Below, in pieces: positions 1 through 9,378 of a stretch of 34,789 nucleotides of DNA (positions are counted from its first letter, which is position 1; the number at the start of each line of letters is the position of its first letter). The translations under genes and the position numbers were made by a program. This stretch comes from Clostridiales bacterium (lineage in GTDB: Bacteria > Bacillota > Clostridia > Oscillospirales > UBA644), in NCBI GenBank assembly GCA_016281805.1, contig JAEEJJ010000178.1, positions 1 through 34,789 on the forward strand. Direction: 5' to 3'. The notes beneath the pieces were generated by a model, which worked only from the letters and a program-made list of their open reading frames with translations, was not told where the DNA came from and ran no database searches.

Positions 1-1305
1 CACCCATTCTCCGAGCGACGAAAACGCCGGCGTTGAAAAATAACTGTATTGCGCACTGCGGAACATATCATAATAGATATCGGCGTCGCGGCGGTCAAAG
101 AAATAAGTATGATAAAGAAGGTCTTTTATCGAGTCGATGGTGGGATATTCTTCAAAAGGCTCATACAGGGCATTCAGGGCGATTGCGGTAGCTTCTATAT
201 TGTTTGACATACGTGAGATGACTATCGCTCTTTCAAGATTCATGTGAAATGATGCGAGAAATCCCGGAGCGACATCCGGACCCGAAGGCCACGGGAGCGC
301 GCCGAAATTCGTAAGCTGTTTTACTATCCGGTCAGAAACATACTCCGCATAATGCATAACGCCCATAACAGTCCTGCCGGCTATAAGATCTTCTACTGGC
401 GCGAGTATTTCGTTGCGGCGATCGATCGTATAAGAAAGCGAGCCGTTGAAAACGTCAAGAGCTTCATTCATGGCAGTAAGTGCGGACGGAGAAGTGATAC
501 CGGTGTGGTAATTTCCGTCTGCGCCCTTTTCGGCAAGCCTGTATCCGTTTGAAAGAAGGTAATTTGCGCCGAAGTCAAACGGAACTGAAGCGAGTGCGTA
601 ATGAACGGTCTCTCCGCCTTCTTCAAGGTAGTATTTTTCAAGACAGTCGCGGAACGTATCCCATGTCCAGCGGCCGTTTTCGTAAAGATCTCGCGGGTCT
701 TCAGCGCCCAGAGTGGCTATAATATCCTCATTTACGATAGTCAGGCCGGTATATGATACCGACGATGTAGGCCACGCCTGCGGAATAAGCCCGAAAACGT
801 CGTCTTCCCAGTGAAGGACTTCAAGAACATTGCGATTGCCCCATTTTTCTTCATTGCGGTAATCGATCATCCCGTCAAGCTCCGAAAGGCCGACGATCGT
901 GCCCGCCTTCATATAATCGCGAAATCTGTCGGAAATTCCGCAGAAGATATCACAGTAATACGATCCTGCCGCGTTGCTCAGACGAAAATTCGTATATGTG
1001 GTATCGCCGCTGAAATACACGATATCAAGCTTACAGTTAAGGTCATTCTGAACATCTTTTATTCTCTGCACCGCAAGATCGCCCAGGATCGTATTCATTT
1101 CGTATCCCAGCACCTCTCCGTCGCCCGTGTTGAACGCAAGACCTCCGGATTCGCGGACATATTTTATCGTTGCGCCTTCAAGATCGGTCTTATCGTTCTG
1201 AAGCGTCAGATCAACATCGAATATCTCCGCTTCCTGCGTTCCGCACGCGGCAAGAAAAACAAGCGACAAAAAAGCAGCAATAAAAGCTCTGACGAAGGTT
1301 TTCAT
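1..1305 (-). CDS. Extracellular solute-binding protein (sugar ABC transporter type), lipoprotein; C-terminus truncated by window edge
   Basis: Reverse strand reads MKTFVRAFIAAFLSLVFLAACGTQEAEIF... (lipobox LAAC) through ...ATAIALNALYEPFEEYPTIDSIKDLLYHTYFFDRRDADIYYDMF... to position 1 with no stop; upstream TTGCAA-N17-TATAAT. Not in the ORF track because it runs off the edge. Confidence 0.85.
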   Translation of the reverse strand, partial: MKTFVRAFIAAFLSLVFLAACGTQEAEIFDVDLTLQNDKTDLEGATIKYVRESGGLAFNTGDGEVLGYEMNTILGDLAVQRIKDVQNDLNCKLDIVYFSGDTTYTNFRLSNAAGSYYCDIFCGISDRFRDYMKAGTIVGLSELDGMIDYRNEEKWGNRNVLEVLHWEDDVFGLIPQAWPTSSVSYTGLTIVNEDIIATLGAEDPRDLYENGRWTWDTFRDCLEKYYLEEGGETVHYALASVPFDFGANYLLSNGYRLAEKGADGNYHTGITSPSALTAMNEALDVFNGSLSYTIDRRNEILAPVEDLIAGRTVMGVMHYAEYVSDRIVKQLTNFGALPWPSGPDVAPGFLASFHMNLERAIVISRMSNNIEATAIALNALYEPFEEYPTIDSIKDLLYHTYFFDRRDADIYYDMFRSAQYSYFSTPAFSSLGEWV

Positions 1306-1370
1306 TATTTTACTTCCTTTCTGGATCACTGTTTTGCGGCAGTTTATATGTATTTACCGCAGCCTGAAGT

Positions 1371-1399
1371 ATTATATCACATCAAAATCCGTTTTGCAA
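1371..1399 (-). promoter_or_regulatory. Sigma-A-like promoter of the solute-binding protein gene
   Basis: Minus strand TTGCAA (1399-1394), 17-nt spacer, TATAAT (1376-1371). Confidence 0.65.
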
Positions 1400-1516
1400 T
1401 AATTATAGCGGATATTTGCATCATTTTTGAAGATAAAGCAATAAAAGTCACATGGTTACTGTTTTTTTAATTGCTGCGGATGTTGAATATACGCAATATA
1501 TGATCCGCAATGTTGC

Positions 1517-1545
1517 TTGACAGAGTGATTTAATTCTGTTATAAT
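1517..1545 (+). promoter_or_regulatory. Consensus sigma-A promoter of ung
   Basis: TTGACA 1517-1522, 17-nt spacer, TATAAT 1540-1545. Confidence 0.8.
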
Positions 1546-1583
1546 GTTTTTATGATTTCACAATTCCGTAAGGGGGCATTTTT

Positions 1584-2252
1584 ACGGTCAGATTCGGAAA
1601 CGACTGGGACGGTCTTCTCTCAGACGAATTCAGAAAAGATTACTATCTTCGTCTTCGCGCTTTTCTCAAAAACGAATATGCGACAAAAACGATATATCCC
1701 GATATGTACGATATTTTCAACGCATTGAAATATACCGCATATAATGATGTAAAAGCCGTTATCCTCGGTCAGGACCCGTATCACGGTCCCGGGCAGGCGC
1801 ACGGACTTTGTTTTTCCGTAAAAAAAGGCATCGCCGCTCCGCCGTCTCTTGTTAATATCTTTCGGGAATTACAGGATGATCTCGGTATTGATCCTCCGCC
1901 GCACGGCGAGCTGACTCAATGGGCAAAAAACGGCGTGCTGCTGCTCAATACTGTGCTCACGGTCAGAGCAGGCGCGGCAAACAGCCACAGAAACATGGGC
2001 TGGGAGATCTTTACTGACAGGGTGATCTCTCTTCTGAATGAACGAGAAACGCCGATGGTATTTTTGCTGTGGGGCACGCCCGCCAGGCAGAAGGCAAAGC
2101 TGATAACAAACAAAAATCACCTTATCCTGCAAACCGTTCATCCGTCTCCTCTTTCGGCATACGGCGGATTTTTCGGCTGCCGTCATTTTTCGCAATGCAA
2201 CGATTTTCTTGTCTCGAAAGGCATAGAACCGGTAAACTGGCAGATCACATGA
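1584..2252 (+). CDS. ung: Uracil-DNA glycosylase; probable non-ATG (ACG) start
   Basis: GQDPYHGPGQAHGLCFSV and HPSPLSAYGGFFGCRHFS motifs. The frame is open upstream of the track ATG (1704), giving xVRFGNDWDGLLSDEFRKDYYLRLRAFLKNEYATKTIYPDMYDIFNALKYT. SD AAGGGGG at 1570-1576, 7 nt before ACG at 1584. Confidence 0.9.
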   Translation, partial: TVRFGNDWDGLLSDEFRKDYYLRLRAFLKNEYATKTIYPDMYDIFNALKYTAYNDVKAVILGQDPYHGPGQAHGLCFSVKKGIAAPPSLVNIFRELQDDLGIDPPPHGELTQWAKNGVLLLNTVLTVRAGAANSHRNMGWEIFTDRVISLLNERETPMVFLLWGTPARQKAKLITNKNHLILQTVHPSPLSAYGGFFGCRHFSQCNDFLVSKGIEPVNWQIT

Positions 2253-2987
2253 TCACCATTCAAAGCTGTCCACCGTATTTTTCGGCGGCAAAGGCTCATC
2301 GGGCGCTTTATACTGCGCTATTTCAATAAGAAGATGGTAAAACGGCGCTATAATACGGTATTTTTCAGCTATTTCCTCCGCTATTTCCGGCGTGAAAAAC
2401 GCATCGTGCGAAAGGATCGGCGATGAGATATAAAAGCTTTTCATAATAAACCATTTTTCGAGACCGAGCTGTTTTGCTCTTTCTGAAAGACCTGCGGGCA
2501 TACGCTTATATGTTTCGCCTAAAACAAGCAGTCCTGACGACGTTACGGGAGACGCGGCGGCATAAAAAAGGTCGGGATTTTCGGATATATAATTTCTCAT
2601 TGACGCCATTTCTTTAGGCGTATAACTGAAAGCACCCATACCGTACCGCGCGCCTTCACGCATGATCTCGGCAAAAAAGCCCGGTCCTTCAAGCATATGC
2701 TCGGCAGGACGGTGGAAAACAAGCCATGCGCTGTCACGGTAAAGATGTTTGTCTTTTGTATAACGCGAATCTCTGCGTATTCTTGACAGACACTTTGACG
2801 GCTGAGTGATGATCTGAGGATCTATCTCTCTCATCACAGGCGTAAGGTCTTCAATAAGATCCTCAAAAGGCTGACGGACGTATTTTTTATAATCATCCCT
2901 GTGCTCTTCATACCATACTTTTGAATTGTTTTCACGGACATTGTGAAGATATTCTATCGTTTTTTTCGAAAAACCGCCAAACTGCAT
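2253..2987 (-). CDS. DUF2461 family protein (TIGR02453-like)
   Basis: MQFGGFSKKTIEYLHNVRENNSKVWYEEHRDDYKKYVRQPFEDLI...KCLSRIRRDSRYTKDKHLYRDSAWLVF; convergent with and directly abutting ung. Confidence 0.8.
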   Translation of the reverse strand: MQFGGFSKKTIEYLHNVRENNSKVWYEEHRDDYKKYVRQPFEDLIEDLTPVMREIDPQIITQPSKCLSRIRRDSRYTKDKHLYRDSAWLVFHRPAEHMLEGPGFFAEIMREGARYGMGAFSYTPKEMASMRNYISENPDLFYAAASPVTSSGLLVLGETYKRMPAGLSERAKQLGLEKWFIMKSFYISSPILSHDAFFTPEIAEEIAEKYRIIAPFYHLLIEIAQYKAPDEPLPPKNTVDSFEW

Positions 2988-3031
2988 AATCTGCCCTCTA
3001 AAATCAGTTTAATTACTCAATTTTTTTCTTT

Positions 3032-3060
3032 ATTATATACTTTTACGACGGATTTGTCAA
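3032..3060 (-). promoter_or_regulatory. Consensus sigma-A promoter of the DUF2461 gene
   Basis: Minus strand TTGACA (3060-3055), 17-nt spacer, TATAAT (3037-3032). Confidence 0.75.
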
Positions 3061-3082
3061 CCGCAAAAAAAAGGTTAAATAT

Positions 3083-4984
3083 ATGAACAACATTCGAAAC
3101 ATTGCCCTTGCCGCTCATGTTGATGCCGGAAAAACAACACTTACGGAACGTCTGCTTTTTGAAAGCGGGGCAATTCGCGCTCAGGGCAGCGTTGACAGAG
3201 GAACGACAAAAACAGACGACCTGCCTGTTGAAAAAAGACGGGGTATTTCTGTCCGTTCCGCTCTTACATCGACCGTGATCAGCGGCGTTACCGTTAATAT
3301 TATCGACACACCCGGACATGCCGATTTTATTTCGCAGGTGGAACGGGCTTTTTTTGCTGTAGACGGGATAGTTGTGCTCGTTTCTGCTGTTGACGGAGTG
3401 CAGACAAACACGGAAATAATACTCGACGCCGTTGCGCGCCTGAATAAGCCGTGCATAATATTCATAAACAAAGCGGACAGAGATACTGCCGATATCGGGC
3501 GTGTTTTTTCTGAAATAAAAGATATCTTTCCGAGAGCGGCAATGATTTCTTCCGTTTTTGAAGATCTCGCGGAAAGAGACGAGGAATGTTTTGAAGCGTT
3601 CGATTCGGGTATCGAAATGCCGAAGGATATACTGAGGCAAAAAATTGCCAGATACACAAAAAGCCTGGATATATCCCCTGTTTTTTACGGAAGTGCGATC
3701 ACAGGCGACGGAGTATCGGATCTTGCGGCGGCAATAACTGACTTCTTCCCGTTTCCCGAAGAGAAAGAGGGCGAAACAGGCGGTTTTATATATGCGGTCA
3801 ATCATGACAAGGCGAACGGTCGGGCGGCTTTTGCAAGGATATTTTCGGGTTCGCTGTCTGTTCGTCAGCAAATATCGATTAACGGTTCGGAATACAAAAT
3901 AAGCATGATAAAAAAGCCCGTATTCGGTAAAATGACAGACGCTCAGACTCTTTATTCGGGTGAAGTCGGGGCTGTATACGGTCTTTCAGAGGCGAAGACC
4001 GGAGATTTTATAGGCAGAAAAGAACTTGTGCCTTTTGCGGAAAAATATTCCGAAACAGAGCAGGCGCTTATGATGACCGCCGTGACAGCAACGGACGGGA
4101 CAGATATCCTTAAACTGAAGGCGGCGCTTTCAGAGCTGACCGCCGAAGAGCCTGTTTTGGACCTCATCTGGGAGCCAATATCAAAAAGCCTCAATATAAA
4201 GGTTTTCGGCAACATACAAACCGAAGTGCTGAAGGATATTATTTTCGAGAGATTCGGCATATCGGTCGAGTTCGGTCAGATGAATGTTATATACAAAGAA
4301 ACGCCATCCCGCGAAGGTATCGGTTTTGACGCATACACAATGCCCAAACCGTGCTGGGCGATACTTAAATTCAGGATCACTCCGCTTGCAAGGGGCAGCG
4401 GCATAATATACAAATGCTCCGCGCCGCCCAGCCGTCTGTCTTACAGATACAGAAAGCAGGTCGAAGAGTCCATAAAAGCATCTGTCGCTCAGGGACCGCG
4501 CGGCTGGGAGGTCACAGACGCCGAAATAGATCTGATAGACGGAGAGGATCACCCGATACACACGCATCCTCTCGATTTTACCGTCGCCACACCACTTGCG
4601 CTTGCGGACGGTTTCAGAAATACCGGAACAACTCTGCTTGAGCCGTATATTCACGCCCGATTCACATTGCAGGCGGAATGCTACGGCAGGCTTCTGAGCG
4701 ATATAATCAGAATGCGCGGCGAGCCCGGTGAACCGGTAAGAAAAAAAGATACCGTTTTTATTGAAGCGGAAATACCCGTTGCAACATCGCTTGATTATTC
4801 CGCATCGTTCGCGTCGCTCACTGCGGGAAAGGGTGTTATGTCCGCCGTTTTTTCGGGATACAGAGTTTGCCCCGAACCGGACGGAAAAACGATGCCGAGG
4901 CGCGGCGTTGATCCTCTTGACCGCTCAAAGTATATACTTGCGGCGCGCCATGCGCTTACGGGAACGGTTTTTGAAGCTGTATGA
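3083..4984 (+). CDS. Translational GTPase, divergent Tet(M)/EF-G-like (ribosomal protection protein-like)
   Basis: AHVDAGKTTLTERLL, GTTKTDDLPVEKRRGISV, DTPGHADF, INKAD; C-terminal TGTTLLEPYIHARFTLQAECYGRLLSDI and GYRV..PRRG..PLDRSKYI resemble Tet(M) domain IV/V architecture. Confidence 0.8.
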   Translation: MNNIRNIALAAHVDAGKTTLTERLLFESGAIRAQGSVDRGTTKTDDLPVEKRRGISVRSALTSTVISGVTVNIIDTPGHADFISQVERAFFAVDGIVVLVSAVDGVQTNTEIILDAVARLNKPCIIFINKADRDTADIGRVFSEIKDIFPRAAMISSVFEDLAERDEECFEAFDSGIEMPKDILRQKIARYTKSLDISPVFYGSAITGDGVSDLAAAITDFFPFPEEKEGETGGFIYAVNHDKANGRAAFARIFSGSLSVRQQISINGSEYKISMIKKPVFGKMTDAQTLYSGEVGAVYGLSEAKTGDFIGRKELVPFAEKYSETEQALMMTAVTATDGTDILKLKAALSELTAEEPVLDLIWEPISKSLNIKVFGNIQTEVLKDIIFERFGISVEFGQMNVIYKETPSREGIGFDAYTMPKPCWAILKFRITPLARGSGIIYKCSAPPSRLSYRYRKQVEESIKASVAQGPRGWEVTDAEIDLIDGEDHPIHTHPLDFTVATPLALADGFRNTGTTLLEPYIHARFTLQAECYGRLLSDIIRMRGEPGEPVRKKDTVFIEAEIPVATSLDYSASFASLTAGKGVMSAVFSGYRVCPEPDGKTMPRRGVDPLDRSKYILAARHALTGTVFEAV

Positions 4985-4987
4985 AGG

Positions 4988-5016
4988 TTGACAAAACGGA
5001 ATATTTATACTATAAT
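4988..5016 (+). promoter_or_regulatory. Perfect consensus sigma-A promoter (engB-lysA-GH125 unit)
   Basis: TTGACA 4988-4993, 17-nt spacer, TATAAT 5011-5016, starting 3 nt after the upstream stop codon. Confidence 0.8.
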
Positions 5017-5045
5017 ACGGATAATAATTATAAACGAGGAATGAA

Positions 5046-5654
5046 ATGAAACTTAATTACGCAAAGTCTGAATTCATAAGCAGTTTTTTTGACACTTCTT
5101 CTCTTCCGCCAAAAACATTGCCCGAAGTCGTTTTCGTGGGCAGGTCGAATGTCGGCAAAAGCTCAATGATAAACAAGATCGTAAACAGAAAAAATCTCGC
5201 CTTCACCAGCTCAAAGCCCGGCAAGACCGCCTCGATCAACTTTTTTTCGATAGACGGTAAAATATATCTTGTCGATTTGCCCGGATATGGTTTTGCTCAG
5301 CGCTCGAAAGCCGAAAGAGAAGGATGGGGAAGCCTTATAGAAACGTATTTTTCTCTCGGCAGAAATATTAAACTCGTTGTTTTGCTTACGGATATACGTA
5401 TAGGGCCTACTGAAGACGACGAGCTTATGTATAATTACCTTATGTCGCAGGAGCTTCCGTTCTGCATTGCCGCAACAAAATCAGATAAAATATCAAAAAC
5501 CGAAGCGTGGCAGATGACCGACAAGATAAGTGACCTTTTAGGCGTTCCCGCATTCGCTTTTTCGTCCGTCACGGGTGAAGGGACGGAAATGTTAAAAGAA
5601 ATAATAGAATCCGTTACCGAAGAAGAACCGGAGGAAGATGAATATGATGACTGA
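5046..5654 (+). CDS. engB: Ribosome biogenesis GTP-binding protein YihA/YsxC
   Basis: VVFVGRSNVGKSSMINKIVNRKNLAFTSSKPGKTASINFF, VDLPGYGFA, ATKSDK motifs. Confidence 0.93.
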   Translation: MKLNYAKSEFISSFFDTSSLPPKTLPEVVFVGRSNVGKSSMINKIVNRKNLAFTSSKPGKTASINFFSIDGKIYLVDLPGYGFAQRSKAEREGWGSLIETYFSLGRNIKLVVLLTDIRIGPTEDDELMYNYLMSQELPFCIAATKSDKISKTEAWQMTDKISDLLGVPAFAFSSVTGEGTEMLKEIIESVTEEEPEEDEYDD

Positions 5655-6930
5655 AGTAAAAAACGGCGTTCTTTATATCGACGGCGTAAGCGTTCCCGAA
5701 ATCGCCGAAAAATTCGGAACACCGTGCTATATAATGTCTGAAGATACCGTAAGAAAAAACTGCAGAAAATACATGGACGCGGCAGAAAAATATTACGGCA
5801 AAAATGCGCTCCCTCTTTACGCTTCAAAAGCTTTTTCCTGTGTTGATATTTACAAAACAGTCGCTTCCGAAGGCTTCGGGGCAGACGTCGTTTCGGGCGG
5901 AGAGCTCTATACGGCTCTGAAAGCCGGATTCGATCCGAAAAAAATCTATTTTCACGGAAACGCGAAAACTGAGGACGAGATAAGATTCGCTCTTGAAAAC
6001 GGCGTCGGAAGGATCGTTGCAGATAACGTTGAAGAACTTGACAGAATTGACGGGATCGCAAAAGAACTGCACATAAAAGCGGATATTTCATTCAGAATAA
6101 AACCGGGCGTTGAGGCTCACACGCATAATTTCGTAAAAACCGGGCAGATAGATTCAAAGTTCGGGTTTGCTCTCGAAAACGGCGAGGCTTTCAGGGCGGT
6201 AAAAAACGCCGCGGAAAAGAAAAACATCAATATCGCAGGCGTTCACTGCCATATAGGGTCTCAGATATTCGATATCGCTCCGTTTGTTCTTGCCGCAAAA
6301 ATAATGCTCGGTTTTATAGCAAAAGTTAAAAATGAGCTTTCAATCGAAATAAAAGAGCTCAACCTCGGCGGCGGCTTCGGCATACGTTACGTTGAGGGGG
6401 ACAACCCCGAACCTTACGAAGAATATATGAAAAAGATCGCCGATACCGTTAAAAGCGAAAGCGAAACGCTCGGCATCGCCGTTCCGTTTATTCTTGTTGA
6501 ACCGGGCAGAAGCATAGTGTCAGAGGCGGGCATCACTGCATACACGGTAATGTCCGTAAAAACGATAGAAAATATCAGAACATACGTTGCGATAGACGGC
6601 GGCATGACGGATAACCCGAGATACGCGCTTTACGGCTCGAAATACGAGGCGTGCATTGCAAACAAGGCGGACGATCCCTGTGATTTTACAGCTACCATCG
6701 CGGGAAGATGCTGTGAAAGCGGCGATCTTATAGGCGAAAACATGAAAATTCAAAAGCCCGAAGCGGGCGATATTCTGACCGTTTTTTCAACAGGCGCATA
6801 TAATTATTCAATGGCGTCAAACTACAACCGCGTGCCGCGTCCGCCCGTGATCATGATAAAAAACGGCGAGCCGAAAATAATCGTCAGACGCGAAACATAT
6901 GAAGACATAATCAAAAACGATACGATCTGA
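5644..6930 (+). CDS. lysA: Diaminopimelate decarboxylase (alternative start at 5638)
   Basis: PLYASKAFSCVDIYKTVASEGFGADVVSGGELYTALKAGF, GVHCHIGSQIFD, LNLGGGFGIRY, CCESGDLIGEN; GGAGG SD upstream; overlaps engB. Confidence 0.93.
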   Translation: MMTEVKNGVLYIDGVSVPEIAEKFGTPCYIMSEDTVRKNCRKYMDAAEKYYGKNALPLYASKAFSCVDIYKTVASEGFGADVVSGGELYTALKAGFDPKKIYFHGNAKTEDEIRFALENGVGRIVADNVEELDRIDGIAKELHIKADISFRIKPGVEAHTHNFVKTGQIDSKFGFALENGEAFRAVKNAAEKKNINIAGVHCHIGSQIFDIAPFVLAAKIMLGFIAKVKNELSIEIKELNLGGGFGIRYVEGDNPEPYEEYMKKIADTVKSESETLGIAVPFILVEPGRSIVSEAGITAYTVMSVKTIENIRTYVAIDGGMTDNPRYALYGSKYEACIANKADDPCDFTATIAGRCCESGDLIGENMKIQKPEAGDILTVFSTGAYNYSMASNYNRVPRPPVIMIKNGEPKIIVRRETYEDIIKNDTI

Positions 6931-6939
6931 GGGAAAATC

Positions 6940-8205
6940 ATGACAACCGAATACGTTAAAAAAACTATAGAAGAAATAAAAGCCAAACTTATAAAAGCAG
7001 GGAGACCGGCGCTCGCGGAATCTTTTGAAAAATGCTATCCCAACACTCTCGAAACCACAACAGAGCTTTGCGATGACGGCACCGCATTTGTTTTTACGGG
7101 AGATATCCCCGCGATGTGGCTGCGTGACTCCTCCGCGCAGGTCCGTCATTATCTGCCGATAGCAAAAAAAGACGCTCAGATACGCCGCGTTGTTGAAGGA
7201 CTTATCGCAAAACAGGCGGAATGCATTCTTAACGACGCATACGCAAACGCTTTCAACAGAGAGTCTTCAGGCAAATGCTGGTCCGAAGACGAAACCGAAT
7301 TTCGCAATCCCCTCGCATGGGAAAGAAAATATGAAATAGATTCACTCTGCTACCCTGTTTCGCTTGCGTATCATTATTGGAAAGCATCGGGCGAAACAGC
7401 GCATTTTACCGATAATTTCAAGGCTGCGTGCAAACGGATCCTCGAAGTTTTCGCAACCGAACAGCATCACGAAAACTCAAAATATTTCTTTATCAGAAAA
7501 AACTGTCCGCCGTCAGATACGCTTCCGTGCGAAGGCAGAGGCAATCCCGTTGCATATACGGGTATGACATGGTCGGGATTCCGTCCGTCGGACGACGCAT
7601 GCAGATACGGCTATCTTATTCCGTCAAATATGTTTGCGGTCGTCTGCCTCGGATATATGGAAGAGATCTTTGCAGACGATAAAGAGATCTCTCAATGTGC
7701 CGGAACGCTGAAAAAACAGATAGACGACGGAATAAAACGATACGGCATATACGAGCATCCCGTATTCGGCAAAATATATGCTTACGAAACGGACGGCATG
7801 GGCAATTACACGCTTATGGACGACGCAAACGTTCCGTCTCTTCTCTCGATCCCCTATCTCGGATATGTTTCGGCAGACGACGAAATATATAAAAACACAA
7901 GAAAATTTATTCTCAGCAAAGAAAACCCTTATTATTACGAGGGCAAGGCGGCAAAAGGCATAGGCAGTCCGCACACACCCGAAAGATATATATGGCATAT
8001 AAGCCTTTCAATGCAGGGGCTCACATCATGCGATAAAGCTGAAAAAGAGTATCTTCTTGATCTATTTGAGTCAACTACCGCGGGAACGGGATATATGCAC
8101 GAAGGATTTGACGTTGACGATCCGGATAAATTCACCCGTTCGTGGTTTGCATGGGCAAATTCGATTTTTTCGGAATTTATTCTGAGCGTTTTTTCGCAAT
8201 CGTAA
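6940..8205 (+). CDS. Glycoside hydrolase family 125 (exo-alpha-1,6-mannosidase-like; former DUF1237)
   Basis: FVFTGDIPAMWLRDSSAQVRHYLP, YANAFNRE...KYEIDSLCYPVSLAYHYWK, GMTWSGFRPSDDACRYGYLIPSNMFA, WHISLSMQGLTS. Confidence 0.88.
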   Translation: MTTEYVKKTIEEIKAKLIKAGRPALAESFEKCYPNTLETTTELCDDGTAFVFTGDIPAMWLRDSSAQVRHYLPIAKKDAQIRRVVEGLIAKQAECILNDAYANAFNRESSGKCWSEDETEFRNPLAWERKYEIDSLCYPVSLAYHYWKASGETAHFTDNFKAACKRILEVFATEQHHENSKYFFIRKNCPPSDTLPCEGRGNPVAYTGMTWSGFRPSDDACRYGYLIPSNMFAVVCLGYMEEIFADDKEISQCAGTLKKQIDDGIKRYGIYEHPVFGKIYAYETDGMGNYTLMDDANVPSLLSIPYLGYVSADDEIYKNTRKFILSKENPYYYEGKAAKGIGSPHTPERYIWHISLSMQGLTSCDKAEKEYLLDLFESTTAGTGYMHEGFDVDDPDKFTRSWFAWANSIFSEFILSVFSQS

Positions 8206-8270
8206 CCAAACGTTTTCTTCAGGTTTTTCCGATCGTTCAAAAACGGTTTTTCGATTATAAAAAAATAAAA

Positions 8271-8303
8271 AAGGCGGAATTGATTTTCAGTCAGCTCCGC
8301 CTT
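8271..8303. terminator. Bidirectional intrinsic terminator between convergent GH125 and the permease gene
   Basis: AAGGCGGA...TCCGCCTT stem flanked by A-rich and T-rich tracts. Confidence 0.75.
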
Positions 8304-8322
8304 ATTTTTTTAATTATTTCAA

Positions 8323-9372
8323 TTATTTCAGTTTTTTCCCGGTATCGGTTCTGTATACAAACAAAATTGCGGGAAGAGAAAGAATAAGTGCGAAAAACAC
8401 GGTGGCAATAACAGCATAAATCATCGTCTGAGGTCTTATAACGGTAAAATAACCAAGTTCGCTTGAAGCATACCGTTCATTTGCGGCAAGAAGAAGCAGC
8501 GCAATAACCGCGCAGGTCATACCTGCAAGCGCAAAGCAGACAAATTCGCCTGCAACTTCAAGAAACAGATTTAAAGAAGAAAAGCCGACAAGCTTTTTTA
8601 CCGCAATACGATGCGAAATACTGTCAATATAAAAATAACTGATGATGATAATGCTCATAATCAATATCGCAAGGGATATCGGATATAAAGTTTTGCTGTA
8701 AGTATCAAACGAGCGGATTGTGGGATTGTGAACCATAGTGTAAAACTTTACGTTTTCGGCATTATCGGCAAGATACTTCAGATTTTCAAACGCTCTTGTC
8801 GATTCGGATAAATTGTCGGAATCAATAATATATGTTCCGGAGTACATTGCTTTATTGTTGAAGTATCCTCCCCAGTTCAGCATAACAATAACATCAAGAT
8901 CTGATATTTCTTCGGTTCCCATATGACCCAATATGCGATATTTCACACCTTCAAATGTGTAATACTCCGTATCGCCTTCCGTTTCAGAGCTTCTTGCGGC
9001 AGCTGCCAAACCGAGAACGCATGTCGGTTCTTCGGAAACAAAATCATCGTTTGTAAAGAACCGTCCGTCCTTCATCGCAGGCATCGGAAAATCACCAATA
9101 CCGTATACGGCTCGCACCCAATCGCTGTCATAAGCTCCGTTGGCGGAAATCATATTGTAAATAACGAAATTATCTCCCAGGTTTTGCGGAGAAAAGCTGA
9201 AAGGAACATCACAGGAAATTCGGGCTTTCAGAGAATCGCGGCCGAGGAACATATCGTAATTCCTGTTATTGATGCGATTAACTATAAGCAGATTCGAAAA
9301 ACCGACGATAAAAAAAGATGCAAGGAAAAAAGAGAGCGTAATCATAAAACCATAAATATTGAATTTTTTCAT
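8323..9372 (-). CDS. FtsX-like ABC transporter permease (one N-terminal TM, large extracytoplasmic domain, three C-terminal TMs)
   Basis: N-terminal TM ITLSFFLASFFIVGF, MacB-like GRFFTNDDF, YIDSISHRIAVKKLVGFSSLNLF followed by hydrophobic segments. Confidence 0.7.
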   Translation of the reverse strand: MKKFNIYGFMITLSFFLASFFIVGFSNLLIVNRINNRNYDMFLGRDSLKARISCDVPFSFSPQNLGDNFVIYNMISANGAYDSDWVRAVYGIGDFPMPAMKDGRFFTNDDFVSEEPTCVLGLAAAARSSETEGDTEYYTFEGVKYRILGHMGTEEISDLDVIVMLNWGGYFNNKAMYSGTYIIDSDNLSESTRAFENLKYLADNAENVKFYTMVHNPTIRSFDTYSKTLYPISLAILIMSIIIISYFYIDSISHRIAVKKLVGFSSLNLFLEVAGEFVCFALAGMTCAVIALLLLAANERYASSELGYFTVIRPQTMIYAVIATVFFALILSLPAILFVYRTDTGKKLK

Positions 9373-9378
9373 TTTTTC

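Noticed and set aside
811-1470. 219-aa plus-strand ORF
   Set aside because: Antisense to the clear solute-binding lipoprotein gene (1-1305, minus), composition not protein-like; also the 352-552 ORF for the same reason.
3017-3871. 284-aa minus-strand ORF opposite the Tet(M)-like gene
   Set aside because: Antisense shadow of a strong coding frame; Arg/Cys/Phe-rich low-quality sequence without recognisable motifs.
3083-4984. Mobile tetracycline resistance element
   Set aside because: No transposase, integrase or relaxase nearby, and the domain-IV tip loop does not match Tet(M).
5435-6091. 218-aa Arg-rich minus-strand ORF
   Set aside because: Antisense to engB/lysA; RRR/FRRR runs come from reverse complement of GAA/AAA-type codon usage.
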